Notes under the pieces: generated by a model
Database searches by the model: none
Seen by the model: only the letters and a program-made list of their open reading frames with translations
What the model was told of the DNA's origin: nothing
Position numbers and translations under genes: made by a program
Shown here: piece after piece, positions 25,432 to 33,838 of the stretch
Position numbering within the stretch: the stretch's first letter is position 1
How the letters are laid out: each line of letters starts with the position of its first letter
Assembly (NCBI RefSeq): GCF_900114615.1
Contig: NZ_FOTS01000016.1
Span: 42,569-106,568, forward strand
DNA: 64,000 bases
Reading direction: 5' to 3'
Origin: Pelosinus propionicus DSM 13327
GTDB taxonomy: Bacteria > Bacillota > Negativicutes > DSM-13327

Positions 25432-25602
25432 GAGGGAAGTGCTGGGTGGTCCCTTTGCTTCTTATTCACCAAGAATTACTTACGACAGGATAAGAAAAAG
25501 GAAATTGGCAAGGATACTAAGATATCTAAAAAGTGTGATTGATAGGATTGGGGGACAGAGTACCTGTCTCCTGTGTTCCTGTGCTGGATCGGCACAAAAT
25601 TT

Positions 25603-25997
25603 ATGAATAGCAATGACAGACGTGAATTATTTGTGGCATGGAAAGGATTGCATTACACGAAAGAGCTTTAATGGCTAGAATGCTTAATGGTACCGATGAA
25701 ATCCCTGGACTTCGCAATATAAAAGGAGTTAAAGCATTCTTAGACTATGAAGATCTTACCAAAAGAGATTTCATCATTGCAATGGGATTTGAACTTTTGG
25801 GATATGAGCAAGCAGTGCAAGAGTATGATAAAAAAGGGGTCGCTGTATATGAAAGGCTGACTTCTAGTCCCTATTCAAAGAGGATGCTTGATTCCTTCAA
25901 ATTAGACGGTACCCTTAGAATTGCACCACTGCATTGTCATTCAGTTGCGGATATAGATAAATTCTTAATGGCAACAATGGAGCTGTCCCGATTATAA
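25603..25997 (+). pseudogene. C-terminal fragment of a class V aminotransferase-like enzyme
   Basis: From 25638 the frame reads ERIALHERALMARMLNGTDE and continues for 119 codons like the C-terminal domain of a cysteine-desulfurase-type PLP enzyme, ending in LHCHSVADIDKFL. The N-terminal PLP domain with its lysine is missing. Sequence just upstream (25603-25637, SNDRRELFVA) seems to belong to the same protein in another frame, implying one lost base at about 25637. No ribosome site serves the ATG at 25638. I read it as a decayed gene. Confidence 0.6.
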
Positions 25998-26008
25998 ATA
26001 AATATGAA

Positions 26009-26060
26009 AGAGAAGCTGCTCAGAATCTACCTTGTTAGTAGATTCATGGGCAGCTTCTCT
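26009..26060. terminator. Long hairpin terminator, AGAGAAGCTGC type
   Basis: AGAGAAGCTGC pairs with GCAGCTTCTCT, enclosing a second perfect stem GAATCTAC/GTAGATTC, ending in TTTGG. Two related hairpins occur at 27546 and 32972. Confidence 0.8.
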
Positions 26061-26400
26061 TTGGATTTGACATTGTGGTGAAATATGGGCAATTTGATTA
26101 AGGATCTAAGGTATTAGAAAAATTACCTCAAGTTGCATTACAGTAATTTTAGGATTGTCCCCATGACTCAAAGCAAAAATTTAACCAGAAAGAACAATAG
26201 ACAGCTTAGAGAAATTAAGATATAATTTGCTTTATTTGTTCAATAATATCTTTTAGCTTTAGGGATATTATTGCAGATTTTTGAAAAAATCAATAGAGAG
26301 ATGAAGAATTAAATCGGATATTTAAGGTCTGAAAAAAACTTACTGGACTTTGATGTATATATTCTAATTTAATATTTTAGAAGAGGGCGGTTGGCTTGTT
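26061..26400. other. Non-coding gap with a short hairpin
   Basis: 340 AT-rich bases. CAATAATATC at 26241 pairs with GATATTATTG at 26264. GATTGTCCCC near 26153 recalls the dispersed GGGGACA-type motif found elsewhere in this part of the window. No gene seen. Confidence 0.4.
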
Positions 26401-27411
26401 TTGAATCAAAATAATTTAAGTAGCAAGATTTTTATAGAAATTATTGATATACAAACCGAAGTGGTTCAGCAAGGAATAGATCTTAGCAGTATTATGGATT
26501 TAGTCACACGACGAACTCAGCATATTACCAATGCAGATGGGGCTTCCGTTGAATTAATTGAGAAAAATGAACTCGTGTATAGCGCTGCATCTGGAATCGC
26601 TGAAAAGTACCTTGGTTTACGATTGAATATAGAAAATAGCTTGTCTGGTGAATGTATAAAAACCAGAATGCCTTTAATTAGTAATGATATTGAAAATGAC
26701 GATAGAGTTAATAAAGAGGCATGCAGGAAAATTGGTCTTAACTCCATGATTGTAATACCTCTGATCTGCAGAAATGATGTTGTTGGTATAGTAAAGGTTC
26801 TTTCGGCAAACGCTGGTCATTTTAATGATGACAGTATTAAAATACTGGAATTTATGTCAGGACTCATTGCAGCGGCGATGTTTAACGCAATAAGTAATGG
26901 CGAAAGTGAGTTGTTTCATAAAGCTACACATGACCATCTGACGGGAATCTCAAACAGATCTTTATTTTATGATCGTTTGCGGCAAAAAATGTCACAAGCT
27001 TCTAGGAAAAAGGAAAAATTCGGAATCATAGCACTTGATTTGGACGGATTGAAAGAGATCAACGATAATTACGGACATCGGGCAGGAGACGCAGCAATTA
27101 AGGAAGCTGCTTTGCGAATTAGCAAGTCATTGCGCGAGTCAGACACTGTTGCCAGGCTTGGGGGAGATGAGTTCGGAATCATTGTTGGCGAAGTCGTAGC
27201 TCGGAATGATATTAGATTGTTGATTCAACGAATCGATTTTGAAATTACAAAGCCATTTGAATTTGAAGGCTGGAAAATAAACCTTAGAGCCAGTATTGGA
27301 TATGCTCTTTTCAATGAAGACGGTTTTGAACTGGAAGAGTTGATTGATAAAGCGGATAAATCAATGTATGAAGTAAAAAGGGCTCGAAAGGGATCAGGGA
27401 ATGTACTTTGA
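26401..27411 (+). CDS. GAF-domain diguanylate cyclase
   Basis: 336 residues, TTG start. A GAF sensor domain lies at about 25-165 and a GGDEF domain at 170-336. The active-site motif is GGDEF and an RxxD inhibitory site (RESD) lies five residues before it, so the enzyme should make c-di-GMP and be feedback-inhibited. The GAF domain may bind a small ligand or a tetrapyrrole. It stands alone; c-di-GMP turnover genes also occur at 52.4-54.8 kb. Confidence 0.92.
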   Translation: MNQNNLSSKIFIEIIDIQTEVVQQGIDLSSIMDLVTRRTQHITNADGASVELIEKNELVYSAASGIAEKYLGLRLNIENSLSGECIKTRMPLISNDIENDDRVNKEACRKIGLNSMIVIPLICRNDVVGIVKVLSANAGHFNDDSIKILEFMSGLIAAAMFNAISNGESELFHKATHDHLTGISNRSLFYDRLRQKMSQASRKKEKFGIIALDLDGLKEINDNYGHRAGDAAIKEAALRISKSLRESDTVARLGGDEFGIIVGEVVARNDIRLLIQRIDFEITKPFEFEGWKINLRASIGYALFNEDGFELEELIDKADKSMYEVKRARKGSGNVL

Positions 27412-27545
27412 TTTTTTTGGCAATTTCCAGTATATGAACTGCCCCAATCGCTTGAAATGGTAAAAGGGAAAGATGGTAAAGAGACCAAATGGTAAACGTA
27501 AGAAAATGCTTATAATGTAAAAATATAGCAGGATTTAGCATTTAT

Positions 27546-27592
27546 AAAGAGAAGCTACCATAATAACTTTATTATAGTAGCTTCTCTTTTCG
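27546..27592. terminator. Hairpin terminator, AGAGAAGCTAC type
   Basis: AGAGAAGCTAC pairs with GTAGCTTCTCT, with an inner ATAATAA/TTATTAT stem, followed by TTTTCG. It lies 135 bases after the GGDEF gene. Confidence 0.85.
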
Positions 27593-27646
27593 TTGAAGTA
27601 GTACTAGAAAAAAGGAACCTCAGTGTCGATTACAAAGGAGAATTGC

Positions 27647-28222
27647 ATGAATATTGATATGGTTTTTAAAGCGTTTCCGGTTTTGGAATCAAAGAATTTA
27701 GTATTAAAAAAAATTGAAGATGGTGATTTACAAGAAATATATGAAATCTATAGCAATGACAAAGTATTTGAGTTTTGCGGTATTATTCCAAAGCATAATA
27801 TTCAAACAATAAGTAATATGATTAGTCATTTTGAGAGGGATTATAATAAAAAAAGCAGGATCAAGTGGGGGATATTTCAAAAAAATATGAATAACAAACT
27901 GGTTGGAATTATTGAAGCTATGGATTTCAATCAGAAAGTAGATATGGTAACAATAGGTTACTTTTTGGCACAGCCATATTGGGGAAAGAGGATTGCTTCT
28001 GAAGCTGTTAGCAAATTAATAGAGTTTTTATTTGAAAAAGTTAATGTCAATAGAATTCAAGCTGAAGTTATGCCTGCAAATGAAATTTCAAAGAAGGTTC
28101 TGTTAAAAAATGGATTCGTTAAAGAAGGATTATTAAGGCAAGCAGCATTATGGTCTGGTAAAGGGATAGTTGACTTAGAAATATACAGCGTTCTTAAAGA
28201 AGAATACAATAAAAATAGGTAA
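27647..28222 (+). CDS. GNAT N-acetyltransferase (RimJ/RimL type), copy 1
   Basis: 191 residues from the ATG after AAAGGAG. RimJ/RimL fold: LVLKKIEDGDLQEIYEIYSN, the acetyl-CoA loop QPYWGKRIASEA, and NEISKKVLLKNGF with the late beta-bulge. Such enzymes acetylate protein N-termini, amino groups of antibiotics or small amines; the substrate is unknown. The paralogue at 33109 differs at about ten residues, nearly all in the first 85. Confidence 0.87.
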   Translation: MNIDMVFKAFPVLESKNLVLKKIEDGDLQEIYEIYSNDKVFEFCGIIPKHNIQTISNMISHFERDYNKKSRIKWGIFQKNMNNKLVGIIEAMDFNQKVDMVTIGYFLAQPYWGKRIASEAVSKLIEFLFEKVNVNRIQAEVMPANEISKKVLLKNGFVKEGLLRQAALWSGKGIVDLEIYSVLKEEYNKNR

Positions 28223-28318
28223 GCGACAAACTTAAATGAGAGTGATGCCAAGTAATGAAAATAATATATAGGACAAGGAACCTGTCTTCATGACACCAAA
28301 TAGGAGTGATACCAGCGT

Positions 28319-29362
28319 ATGATTTTTGTTTTTATGGTCATTGATTGTTTAGCATACATTTTACTTTTCATAAATTTATACACATGTTGTTGTATTGGGA
28401 AATTAGTCTTTAACCAAACTAAATCAATCAGTAAAAGTGTTTTATTTGGCAGTTCACTCATCTGTATTTACGGTTTGTTAATATTCCATTTCAAGGCTTT
28501 AGATGTGCTAAGTCAAGAAAACCATTATGCCTATTATGCGATTGGAGATATCTTTTTCCAGACTATCAAATATTCATTCTACTTTTTGACAATAATATTT
28601 GCTTTATACTTAATTTTAAAATATCTTATAAAAAAATCCAGTGAACTTAACATATACAAAGTAATAATGGCTAGTCTGTTGGTTCTGTATACGGTTGTAG
28701 GTGTATTAGGATACTATTGCTACAATCTTCAGCAACAAATAATTACACTTGGACTCAATAATATATATGCCAGAAGTTATTATGATGTTGATGCTTTTTT
28801 ACACAAAGTTGTAATTGATTTGCAAAATAAAGAAACTCCGAAAAAATTTGATGAATATATACACTTTAATGATCCCCATGCTATTGGCGGTTTGAGTAGA
28901 CCGGGGAAGATTATGCCTAAAGAAAAATTTATCAGCTGGGTTTTAGAAAATATTGAAGTAAAACCTAACGTCACAAGTGGTATGCCGATATTTACTATTG
29001 GTGATTGGGAGATTGGTGGTGTACCAGAAGAATCAATACCTCTTAAACTGAGAGAGGCGATACAATCTTCAGAAGGTCCAATTGTAGGCAGTGCTAACTT
29101 AGGCTATATTTACTATAGTTCTACTTATCCTAATTCTAATTCTTATATAGTTCATGAAAGTTTTGCTGCAGTTCCTGTTCGAAATGTGAAAACTAGTGAA
29201 ACAAATTATTTAAGATTTAGAATACTAAAAAATCATAAATATGGTACTTTTTCTGTAACATGCTATGTTGATGAATTTTTGAAAGAAATAATGGAGCACA
29301 AGGTAAATACTAAAATAAATCAGCGATATAATTGGAGACAAGATAATTGGAGTGATGGTTAA
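28319..29362 (+). CDS. Membrane-anchored hypothetical protein
   Basis: 347 residues. Four hydrophobic helices fill the first ~150 residues (the first is rich in C, TCCCIG). The remaining ~195 residues form a polar domain with GGVPEESIPLKLREAI and a beta-rich C-terminus, presumably outside. I do not recognise the family. A start five codons later is also possible. Confidence 0.6.
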   Translation: MIFVFMVIDCLAYILLFINLYTCCCIGKLVFNQTKSISKSVLFGSSLICIYGLLIFHFKALDVLSQENHYAYYAIGDIFFQTIKYSFYFLTIIFALYLILKYLIKKSSELNIYKVIMASLLVLYTVVGVLGYYCYNLQQQIITLGLNNIYARSYYDVDAFLHKVVIDLQNKETPKKFDEYIHFNDPHAIGGLSRPGKIMPKEKFISWVLENIEVKPNVTSGMPIFTIGDWEIGGVPEESIPLKLREAIQSSEGPIVGSANLGYIYYSSTYPNSNSYIVHESFAAVPVRNVKTSETNYLRFRILKNHKYGTFSVTCYVDEFLKEIMEHKVNTKINQRYNWRQDNWSDG

Positions 29363-29504
29363 TTAGGGTGGCAGAGAAAAGATCGAAGAAACAGGGCGAA
29401 GGAAGTGGCTCCTCCACCAATAGAGCTGTCACGAACAGTTTTTAAATATAATATATGACAGATCGGAACTAACGCTTCACTGTCATTTGAAAAGGGGGAT
29501 ATAC

Positions 29505-29996
29505 TTGAAAAAAATTGTACTGATTTTAGGCTTAGTTATGTTGATAGGAATGGCAGTGGGGCATGCACACATAGCAAGAGAAACTGACAATTTTACTCTA
29601 GGCCAGAAAATTAATAGTGAAAATGATACTAGTGGACAAATAGATTCAGTTTCTTTGACTAAGATTATAAATTCGAATTCGACTGAGTATGAACTTTCAA
29701 TTAACAAACGTACAAGAAAAATGTTTGCTCTTGCCAAAACTACTATTGAAGTTAAAGTAGACGATAATCCTTCGCATAAGTTTGATGTCCAAAATCTTCA
29801 AACAATGCCAACTGAAGATCCATATATATATTCTTATTATATTAAAACTTCTATGGATCAAAACATTATTGCTGAAATTAAGAATGCAAAAAGGATTGCA
29901 TTGAGGGTTGAGCTTGTAGATGGTTCGCAACCAGTATTAGTTCTAAGAGAATATATTTTAAATGAATGGCAGCAAGTAATTAACATCGAAAAATAA
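29505..29996 (+). CDS. Small exported hypothetical protein
   Basis: 163 residues from a TTG behind AAGGGGG; the TTG six codons earlier overlaps that site. N-terminal signal sequence KKIVLILGLVMLIGMAVGHA, then a soluble polar domain without cysteines. No family recognised. It follows the membrane-anchored protein but with a 142-base gap. Confidence 0.6.
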   Translation: MKKIVLILGLVMLIGMAVGHAHIARETDNFTLGQKINSENDTSGQIDSVSLTKIINSNSTEYELSINKRTRKMFALAKTTIEVKVDDNPSHKFDVQNLQTMPTEDPYIYSYYIKTSMDQNIIAEIKNAKRIALRVELVDGSQPVLVLREYILNEWQQVINIEK

Positions 29997-30034
29997 ATAG
30001 ACAAGAAAAGCAGTGAATGAACAAGGAGGATACT

Positions 30035-30487
30035 GTGGAAATTCGAAAATTAAAAACAAATAAAGAAGCTCCATGGCAATTGCTGTTATTAGCTGATCCA
30101 TCCAAGACAATTGTTAAGGAGTACCTAAAAAGAGGAGAATGTTATGTAGCTGAAATTGAAGAGCAAATAATTGGCGTTTATGTTTTGCTTCCTACAAGAC
30201 CTGAAACTGTAGAATTAGTTAATATTGCAGTGGTGGAGCAAAAACAAGGTAAAGGATTTGGAAAGCAATTAGTAATTCATGCAGTCCAAAATGCCAAAGT
30301 GAAGGGTTACAAGACAATTGAACTTGGAACTGGAAATTCAAGCATAGGTCAGCTTGTTCTTTATCAAAAATGTGGTTTTAGAATAAATGGAATAGATCGA
30401 GACTTCTTCGTTACACACTATGCAGAGGAAATCTATGAGAATGGTATACAGTGTAGGGATATGATCCGTTTATCACAAAATTTGTAA
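30035..30487 (+). CDS. GNAT N-acetyltransferase
   Basis: 150 residues with a GTG start 5 bases after AAGGAGG. The frame's earlier ATG at 30017 precedes that site. Core motif QGKGFGKQLVIHAVQNAK (acetyl-CoA pyrophosphate loop) and NSSIGQLVLYQKCGF. Similar to YvbK-like acetyltransferases of Firmicutes. Substrate unknown. Confidence 0.88.
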   Translation: MEIRKLKTNKEAPWQLLLLADPSKTIVKEYLKRGECYVAEIEEQIIGVYVLLPTRPETVELVNIAVVEQKQGKGFGKQLVIHAVQNAKVKGYKTIELGTGNSSIGQLVLYQKCGFRINGIDRDFFVTHYAEEIYENGIQCRDMIRLSQNL

Positions 30488-30605
30488 GTCGATTACAAAG
30501 AGTATGTGACATTGTGCCTGCTGACGCTTAATATCGCTCCATGTTTACGTGGGAAGACAGGAGAAAAGGAATCGTCACCTGTAAATCGTGATAGGAGGTT
30601 ACTAA

Positions 30606-31220
30606 ATGGATGAAACTATAGTTTTTAAATGTAATTCGGATACGGTTATTATTGTATTGCATGAAATCTATGGGATTAATAATCATATTAGAGGCATTTG
30701 CGAAACGCTCGCGAAAGAAAAAAATGACGTGATATGTCCAAGCCTGCTATTGCCAGGGCAATCGTTTAGCCCCGAGGAAGAGGTTATTGCTTATAATAAT
30801 TTCATGCAAAATATAGGGTTTAGCTTTGCGCAACAAAAGGTTGAAAATTTGTCATTGGAAATTCGAAATGATTATAAGTACTGTTTCATTATGGGTTATA
30901 GTATAGGAGCTACGTTAGCTTGGCTATGTAGTCAGCGAGAAGGTCTGTATAATGGAATAGTCGGTTTTTACGGTTCGCGAATAAGGGACTATAAGTATAT
31001 CGTCCCCAAGTGTCCTGCTCTACTTTTCTTTCCGAGGAACGAAGAAAATTTTGATGTTAATAGCTTAGCGCAAGATCTATCAATCAAAGAAGATACTAGA
31101 ATCGTACAAGTTAATGCATTACATGGCTTTGCTGATCCATGGTCCAGTAAATATTGCTCAGAGGTAAGTGAAGAAGCAAGTAGGAAAACTATGGATTTTA
31201 TTAATAGACAAAGGCAATAA
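30606..31220 (+). CDS. Dienelactone hydrolase-family alpha/beta hydrolase
   Basis: 204 residues after ATAGGAGG. HEIYGINNHIRGICETLA matches the family's N-terminal helix. The nucleophile elbow is GYSIGA, with serine where classical dienelactone hydrolases have cysteine, and HGF near the end gives the catalytic histidine. Likely an esterase or lactonase. Followed by a strong hairpin at 31248. Confidence 0.82.
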   Translation: MDETIVFKCNSDTVIIVLHEIYGINNHIRGICETLAKEKNDVICPSLLLPGQSFSPEEEVIAYNNFMQNIGFSFAQQKVENLSLEIRNDYKYCFIMGYSIGATLAWLCSQREGLYNGIVGFYGSRIRDYKYIVPKCPALLFFPRNEENFDVNSLAQDLSIKEDTRIVQVNALHGFADPWSSKYCSEVSEEASRKTMDFINRQRQ

Positions 31221-31247
31221 CTTATAAGTGGATATGGACTGGTGTGG

Positions 31248-31295
31248 AGCTATCGATAATCTGTTAATAAGTTAGATTATCGATAGCTTCCCTTT
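31248..31295. terminator. Intrinsic terminator
   Basis: A 15-base perfect inverted repeat, AGCTATCGATAATCT with AGATTATCGATAGCT, around an 11-base loop, then TCCCTTT. Lies 28 bases after the hydrolase gene. Confidence 0.82.
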
Positions 31296-31337
31296 CATCT
31301 AGTATTATCCCCGTATCACCATAGAACAAAATAGATT

Positions 31338-31390
31338 GTTGACAAAATCCACTAAAACCGTTATTGTAATAGTTGACTATGTCCACTAAA
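31338..31390 (+). promoter_or_regulatory. MarR promoter with two direct repeats
   Basis: GTTGACAAAATCCACTAAA (31338) and GTTGACTATGTCCACTAAA (31372) are direct repeats, 34 bases apart. The first carries the -35 box TTGACA; TATTGT at 31362 is the -10 at 17-base spacing; the second repeat covers the expected transcription start. Likely operators for the MarR protein encoded 13 bases on. Confidence 0.68.
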
Positions 31391-31402
31391 GAGGGGATAT
31401 CA

Positions 31403-31846
31403 ATGAACATAGATGAGAATATTATAGCGGATATAAGGCGATTCAATCGATTTTACACGAATAGACTTTGTGTATTAGATAGGCATGTATTGGATACCGG
31501 ATATTCCTTAACAGAGGCACGGGTAATTATCGAAATTGGTATTATGGGGCAGTGTATAGCAAACAATTTAGTCGATGTTCTAGACATTGACCGCAGCTAC
31601 ATGAGTAGAATCATTGCCAAGCTTTGTAAAGATGGACTGCTTATCAAGAAAAAAGTCACCATGGATAATAGAACAAGTCTGATTAGCTTGACCTCTAAAG
31701 GGGCTGCGCTATATCACCAGCTGAATGAAAGATCAGATGAACAGATAGTGAGATTAGTACAAGGATTATCACAAAAAGAAATAAAAGAAATACATGCTTC
31801 TATGTTGTTAATTCAGAAGAAATTGGATCGATTGGAGAAGATATAA
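31403..31846 (+). CDS. MarR-family transcriptional regulator
   Basis: 147 residues from the ATG after GAGGGGA. A winged helix-turn-helix at about 45-110 (IANNLVDVLDIDRSYMSRIIAKLCKDGLL) is flanked by dimerisation helices. The stop overlaps the aldolase start by one base, so the two are translated together. That makes the aldolase its likely target. Confidence 0.87.
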   Translation: MNIDENIIADIRRFNRFYTNRLCVLDRHVLDTGYSLTEARVIIEIGIMGQCIANNLVDVLDIDRSYMSRIIAKLCKDGLLIKKKVTMDNRTSLISLTSKGAALYHQLNERSDEQIVRLVQGLSQKEIKEIHASMLLIQKKLDRLEKI

Positions 31847-32904
31847 TGATGATACGATTTGAAAGTGACTATACAGAAGGTGCGCATGAGCGAATCATGA
31901 AACGGTTATTAGAAACCAATGAAGAACAGACATCCGGTTATGGTATGGATGAACACTGTGAAAAAGCCAGAGCTTATATTAGAAAAGAGTGTCATGCAGA
32001 GAATGCAGAGGTACACTTTTTAGTTGGAGGAACACAGACGAATACAACTATTATCGCTTCCATTTTGCGCCCGCATCAAGGCGCAGTTGCCGCCATTACT
32101 GGACATATCGCAGTACATGAAACTGGGGCGATTGAAGCTACTGGACATAAAGTACTTACGTTGCCAAGTGATGATGGAAAAATTCAGGCAGAACAAGTAA
32201 AAGAATTATATGATGCTCACTGGAATGATGTTAATCATGAGCATGTGGTACAACCCGGTTTGGTTTACATTTCCCACCCTACCGAAAATGGAACCACTTA
32301 TAGTAAATCCGAATTGGAAGCATTAAGTAAAGTTTGCCGGGAATGCGGTTTGCCGCTTGTTATGGATGGAGCCAGGCTAGGATATGGTCTCGCGTCTAAA
32401 GGCAGTGATTTATCGTTAGCAGATATTGCAAAGCTATGTGATGTGTTTTACATAGGGGGAACGAAGGTTGGTGCATTGTTTGGTGAGGCAGTAGTAATTA
32501 CAAATGAGGCTTTGAAAAAAGATTTTCGGTATTTCATCAAACAAAATGGAGGAATGCTGGCTAAGGGGAGATTATTGGGGATTCAGTTTGAAACCTTATT
32601 TGAAGATGGCTTATATTATGAAATTTCTAAGCACGCCGTGGATATGGCGATTATGATTCGGGATGCATTTGCTAAAAAAGGATTTTCTTTTCGATATGAT
32701 TCTACAACGAATCAGCAGTTCCCAATTTTGCCGGATGATGTGCTGCGGGATTTGAGCGAAAAGTATTCTTATTCTTTCTGGGAAAAAATCGATGCTGGGC
32801 ACAGCGCGGTGAGATTTTGTACCAGCTGGGCTACGAAGAAGAAAAATGTTGAAATGCTGATAAAGGATATTGAAAAGTACGAAAGTCATATGAAGTCAAG
32901 TTGA
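31846..32904 (+). CDS. Low-specificity threonine aldolase-like PLP enzyme
   Basis: 352 residues. Beta-eliminating lyase/threonine aldolase fold: ESDYTEGAHERIMKRL opening, EVHFLVGGTQTN, HETGAIEATGHKV, and the PLP lysine in YIGGTKVGAL near residue 207. These enzymes split threonine or allo-threonine to glycine and acetaldehyde. The opening differs from housekeeping LtaE, so another beta-hydroxy amino acid may be the substrate. Coupled to the MarR gene upstream. Confidence 0.85.
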   Translation: MMIRFESDYTEGAHERIMKRLLETNEEQTSGYGMDEHCEKARAYIRKECHAENAEVHFLVGGTQTNTTIIASILRPHQGAVAAITGHIAVHETGAIEATGHKVLTLPSDDGKIQAEQVKELYDAHWNDVNHEHVVQPGLVYISHPTENGTTYSKSELEALSKVCRECGLPLVMDGARLGYGLASKGSDLSLADIAKLCDVFYIGGTKVGALFGEAVVITNEALKKDFRYFIKQNGGMLAKGRLLGIQFETLFEDGLYYEISKHAVDMAIMIRDAFAKKGFSFRYDSTTNQQFPILPDDVLRDLSEKYSYSFWEKIDAGHSAVRFCTSWATKKKNVEMLIKDIEKYESHMKSS

Positions 32905-32971
32905 GGAAAACTAAAGGAATTCCGTAAAATAATGCTTATAATGTAAAAATATAGCAGGATTTAGTATTTAT

Positions 32972-33018
32972 AAAGAGAAGCTACTATAGTAATTTTGTTA
33001 TAGCAGCTTCTCTTTTTG
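32972..33018. terminator. Hairpin terminator, duplicate of 27546
   Basis: AGAGAAGCTACTATA pairs with TATAGCAGCTTCTCT (one mismatch), followed by TTTTTG. It serves as terminator of the aldolase gene. Confidence 0.85.
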
Positions 33019-33108
33019 TTGAAGTAGTATTAGAAAGACAAGTAGAAACGTATTGTTTTTGAATGGGACAAGGAACCTATCCCCGTGTCCTTTATAAAGG
33101 AGATTTGC

Positions 33109-33684
33109 ATGAATATTGAAATGGTTTTTAAAGAGTTTCCAGTCTTGGAATCAAAGAATTTAGTATTGAAAAAAATTGAAGATGTTAATTCACAAGAAGT
33201 ATATGAAATCTATAGCAATGACAACGTATTTGAATTCTGCGGTATTATTCCAAAGCATAATATTCAAACAATAAGTAATATGATTAGTCATTTTGAGAGG
33301 GATTATTATAAAAAGAGCAGGATTAAGTGGGGGATATTTCAAAAGAATGTGAATAACAAACTGGTTGGAATTATTGAAGCTATGGATTTCAATCAGAAAG
33401 TCGATATGGTAACAATAGGTTACTTTTTGGCACAGCCATATTGGGGAAAGAGGATTGCTTCTGAAGCTGTTAGCAAATTAATAGAGTTTTTATTTGAAAA
33501 AGTTAATGTCAATAGAATTCAGGCTGAAGTTATGCCTGCAAATGAAATTTCAAAGAAGGTTCTTTTAAAAAATGGATTCGTTAAAGAAGGATTGTTAAGG
33601 CAAGCAGCTTTATGGTCTGGTAAAGGGATAGTTGACTTAGAGATATACAGCGTTCTTAAAGAAGAATACGATAAAAATAGATAG
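33109..33684 (+). CDS. GNAT N-acetyltransferase, copy 2
   Basis: 191 residues, about 95% identical to the protein at 27647. The acetyl-CoA loop and all of the C-terminal half are unchanged; only one difference lies in the last 110 residues. Both copies look intact and have the same ribosome site, so both may be active. Substrate unknown. Confidence 0.87.
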   Translation: MNIEMVFKEFPVLESKNLVLKKIEDVNSQEVYEIYSNDNVFEFCGIIPKHNIQTISNMISHFERDYYKKSRIKWGIFQKNVNNKLVGIIEAMDFNQKVDMVTIGYFLAQPYWGKRIASEAVSKLIEFLFEKVNVNRIQAEVMPANEISKKVLLKNGFVKEGLLRQAALWSGKGIVDLEIYSVLKEEYDKNR

Positions 33685-33838
33685 TGGTACTGTCCCCCTC
33701 TAATGAAACACTTACACCTGATGGTCGACTTCGAAATACGATGGTTTTTGCAAAAACGAGAAATCATAAGCTGCTTCTATATTTTATTAATGACAATTTT
33801 TTTAATCTTATTAGGGCACAAGAAAGAAGGTCAATAAT

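Larger units (their letters stand above)
27497..28222 (+). repeat. Duplicated segment, copy 1 (terminator plus GNAT gene)
   Basis: From about AAAATGCTTATAATG to the GNAT stop, this segment is a close copy of 32927-33684, including the preceding hairpin terminator. Homology stops at the stop codon on the right. Copy 2 has a longer stretch between terminator and gene. Confidence 0.85.
32927..33684 (+). repeat. Duplicated segment, copy 2 (terminator plus GNAT gene)
   Basis: Near copy of 27497-28222. The terminator hairpin, the GTTGAAGTAGTA spacer and the whole GNAT gene are repeated. About 37 additional bases (33048-33084) lie between spacer and gene here. Confidence 0.85.

Noticed and set aside
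25382..25606. Forward frame overlapping the end of the RsgA gene
   Set aside because: Starts inside rsgA in another frame, is rich in basic residues from AT-rich sequence, and has no ribosome site.
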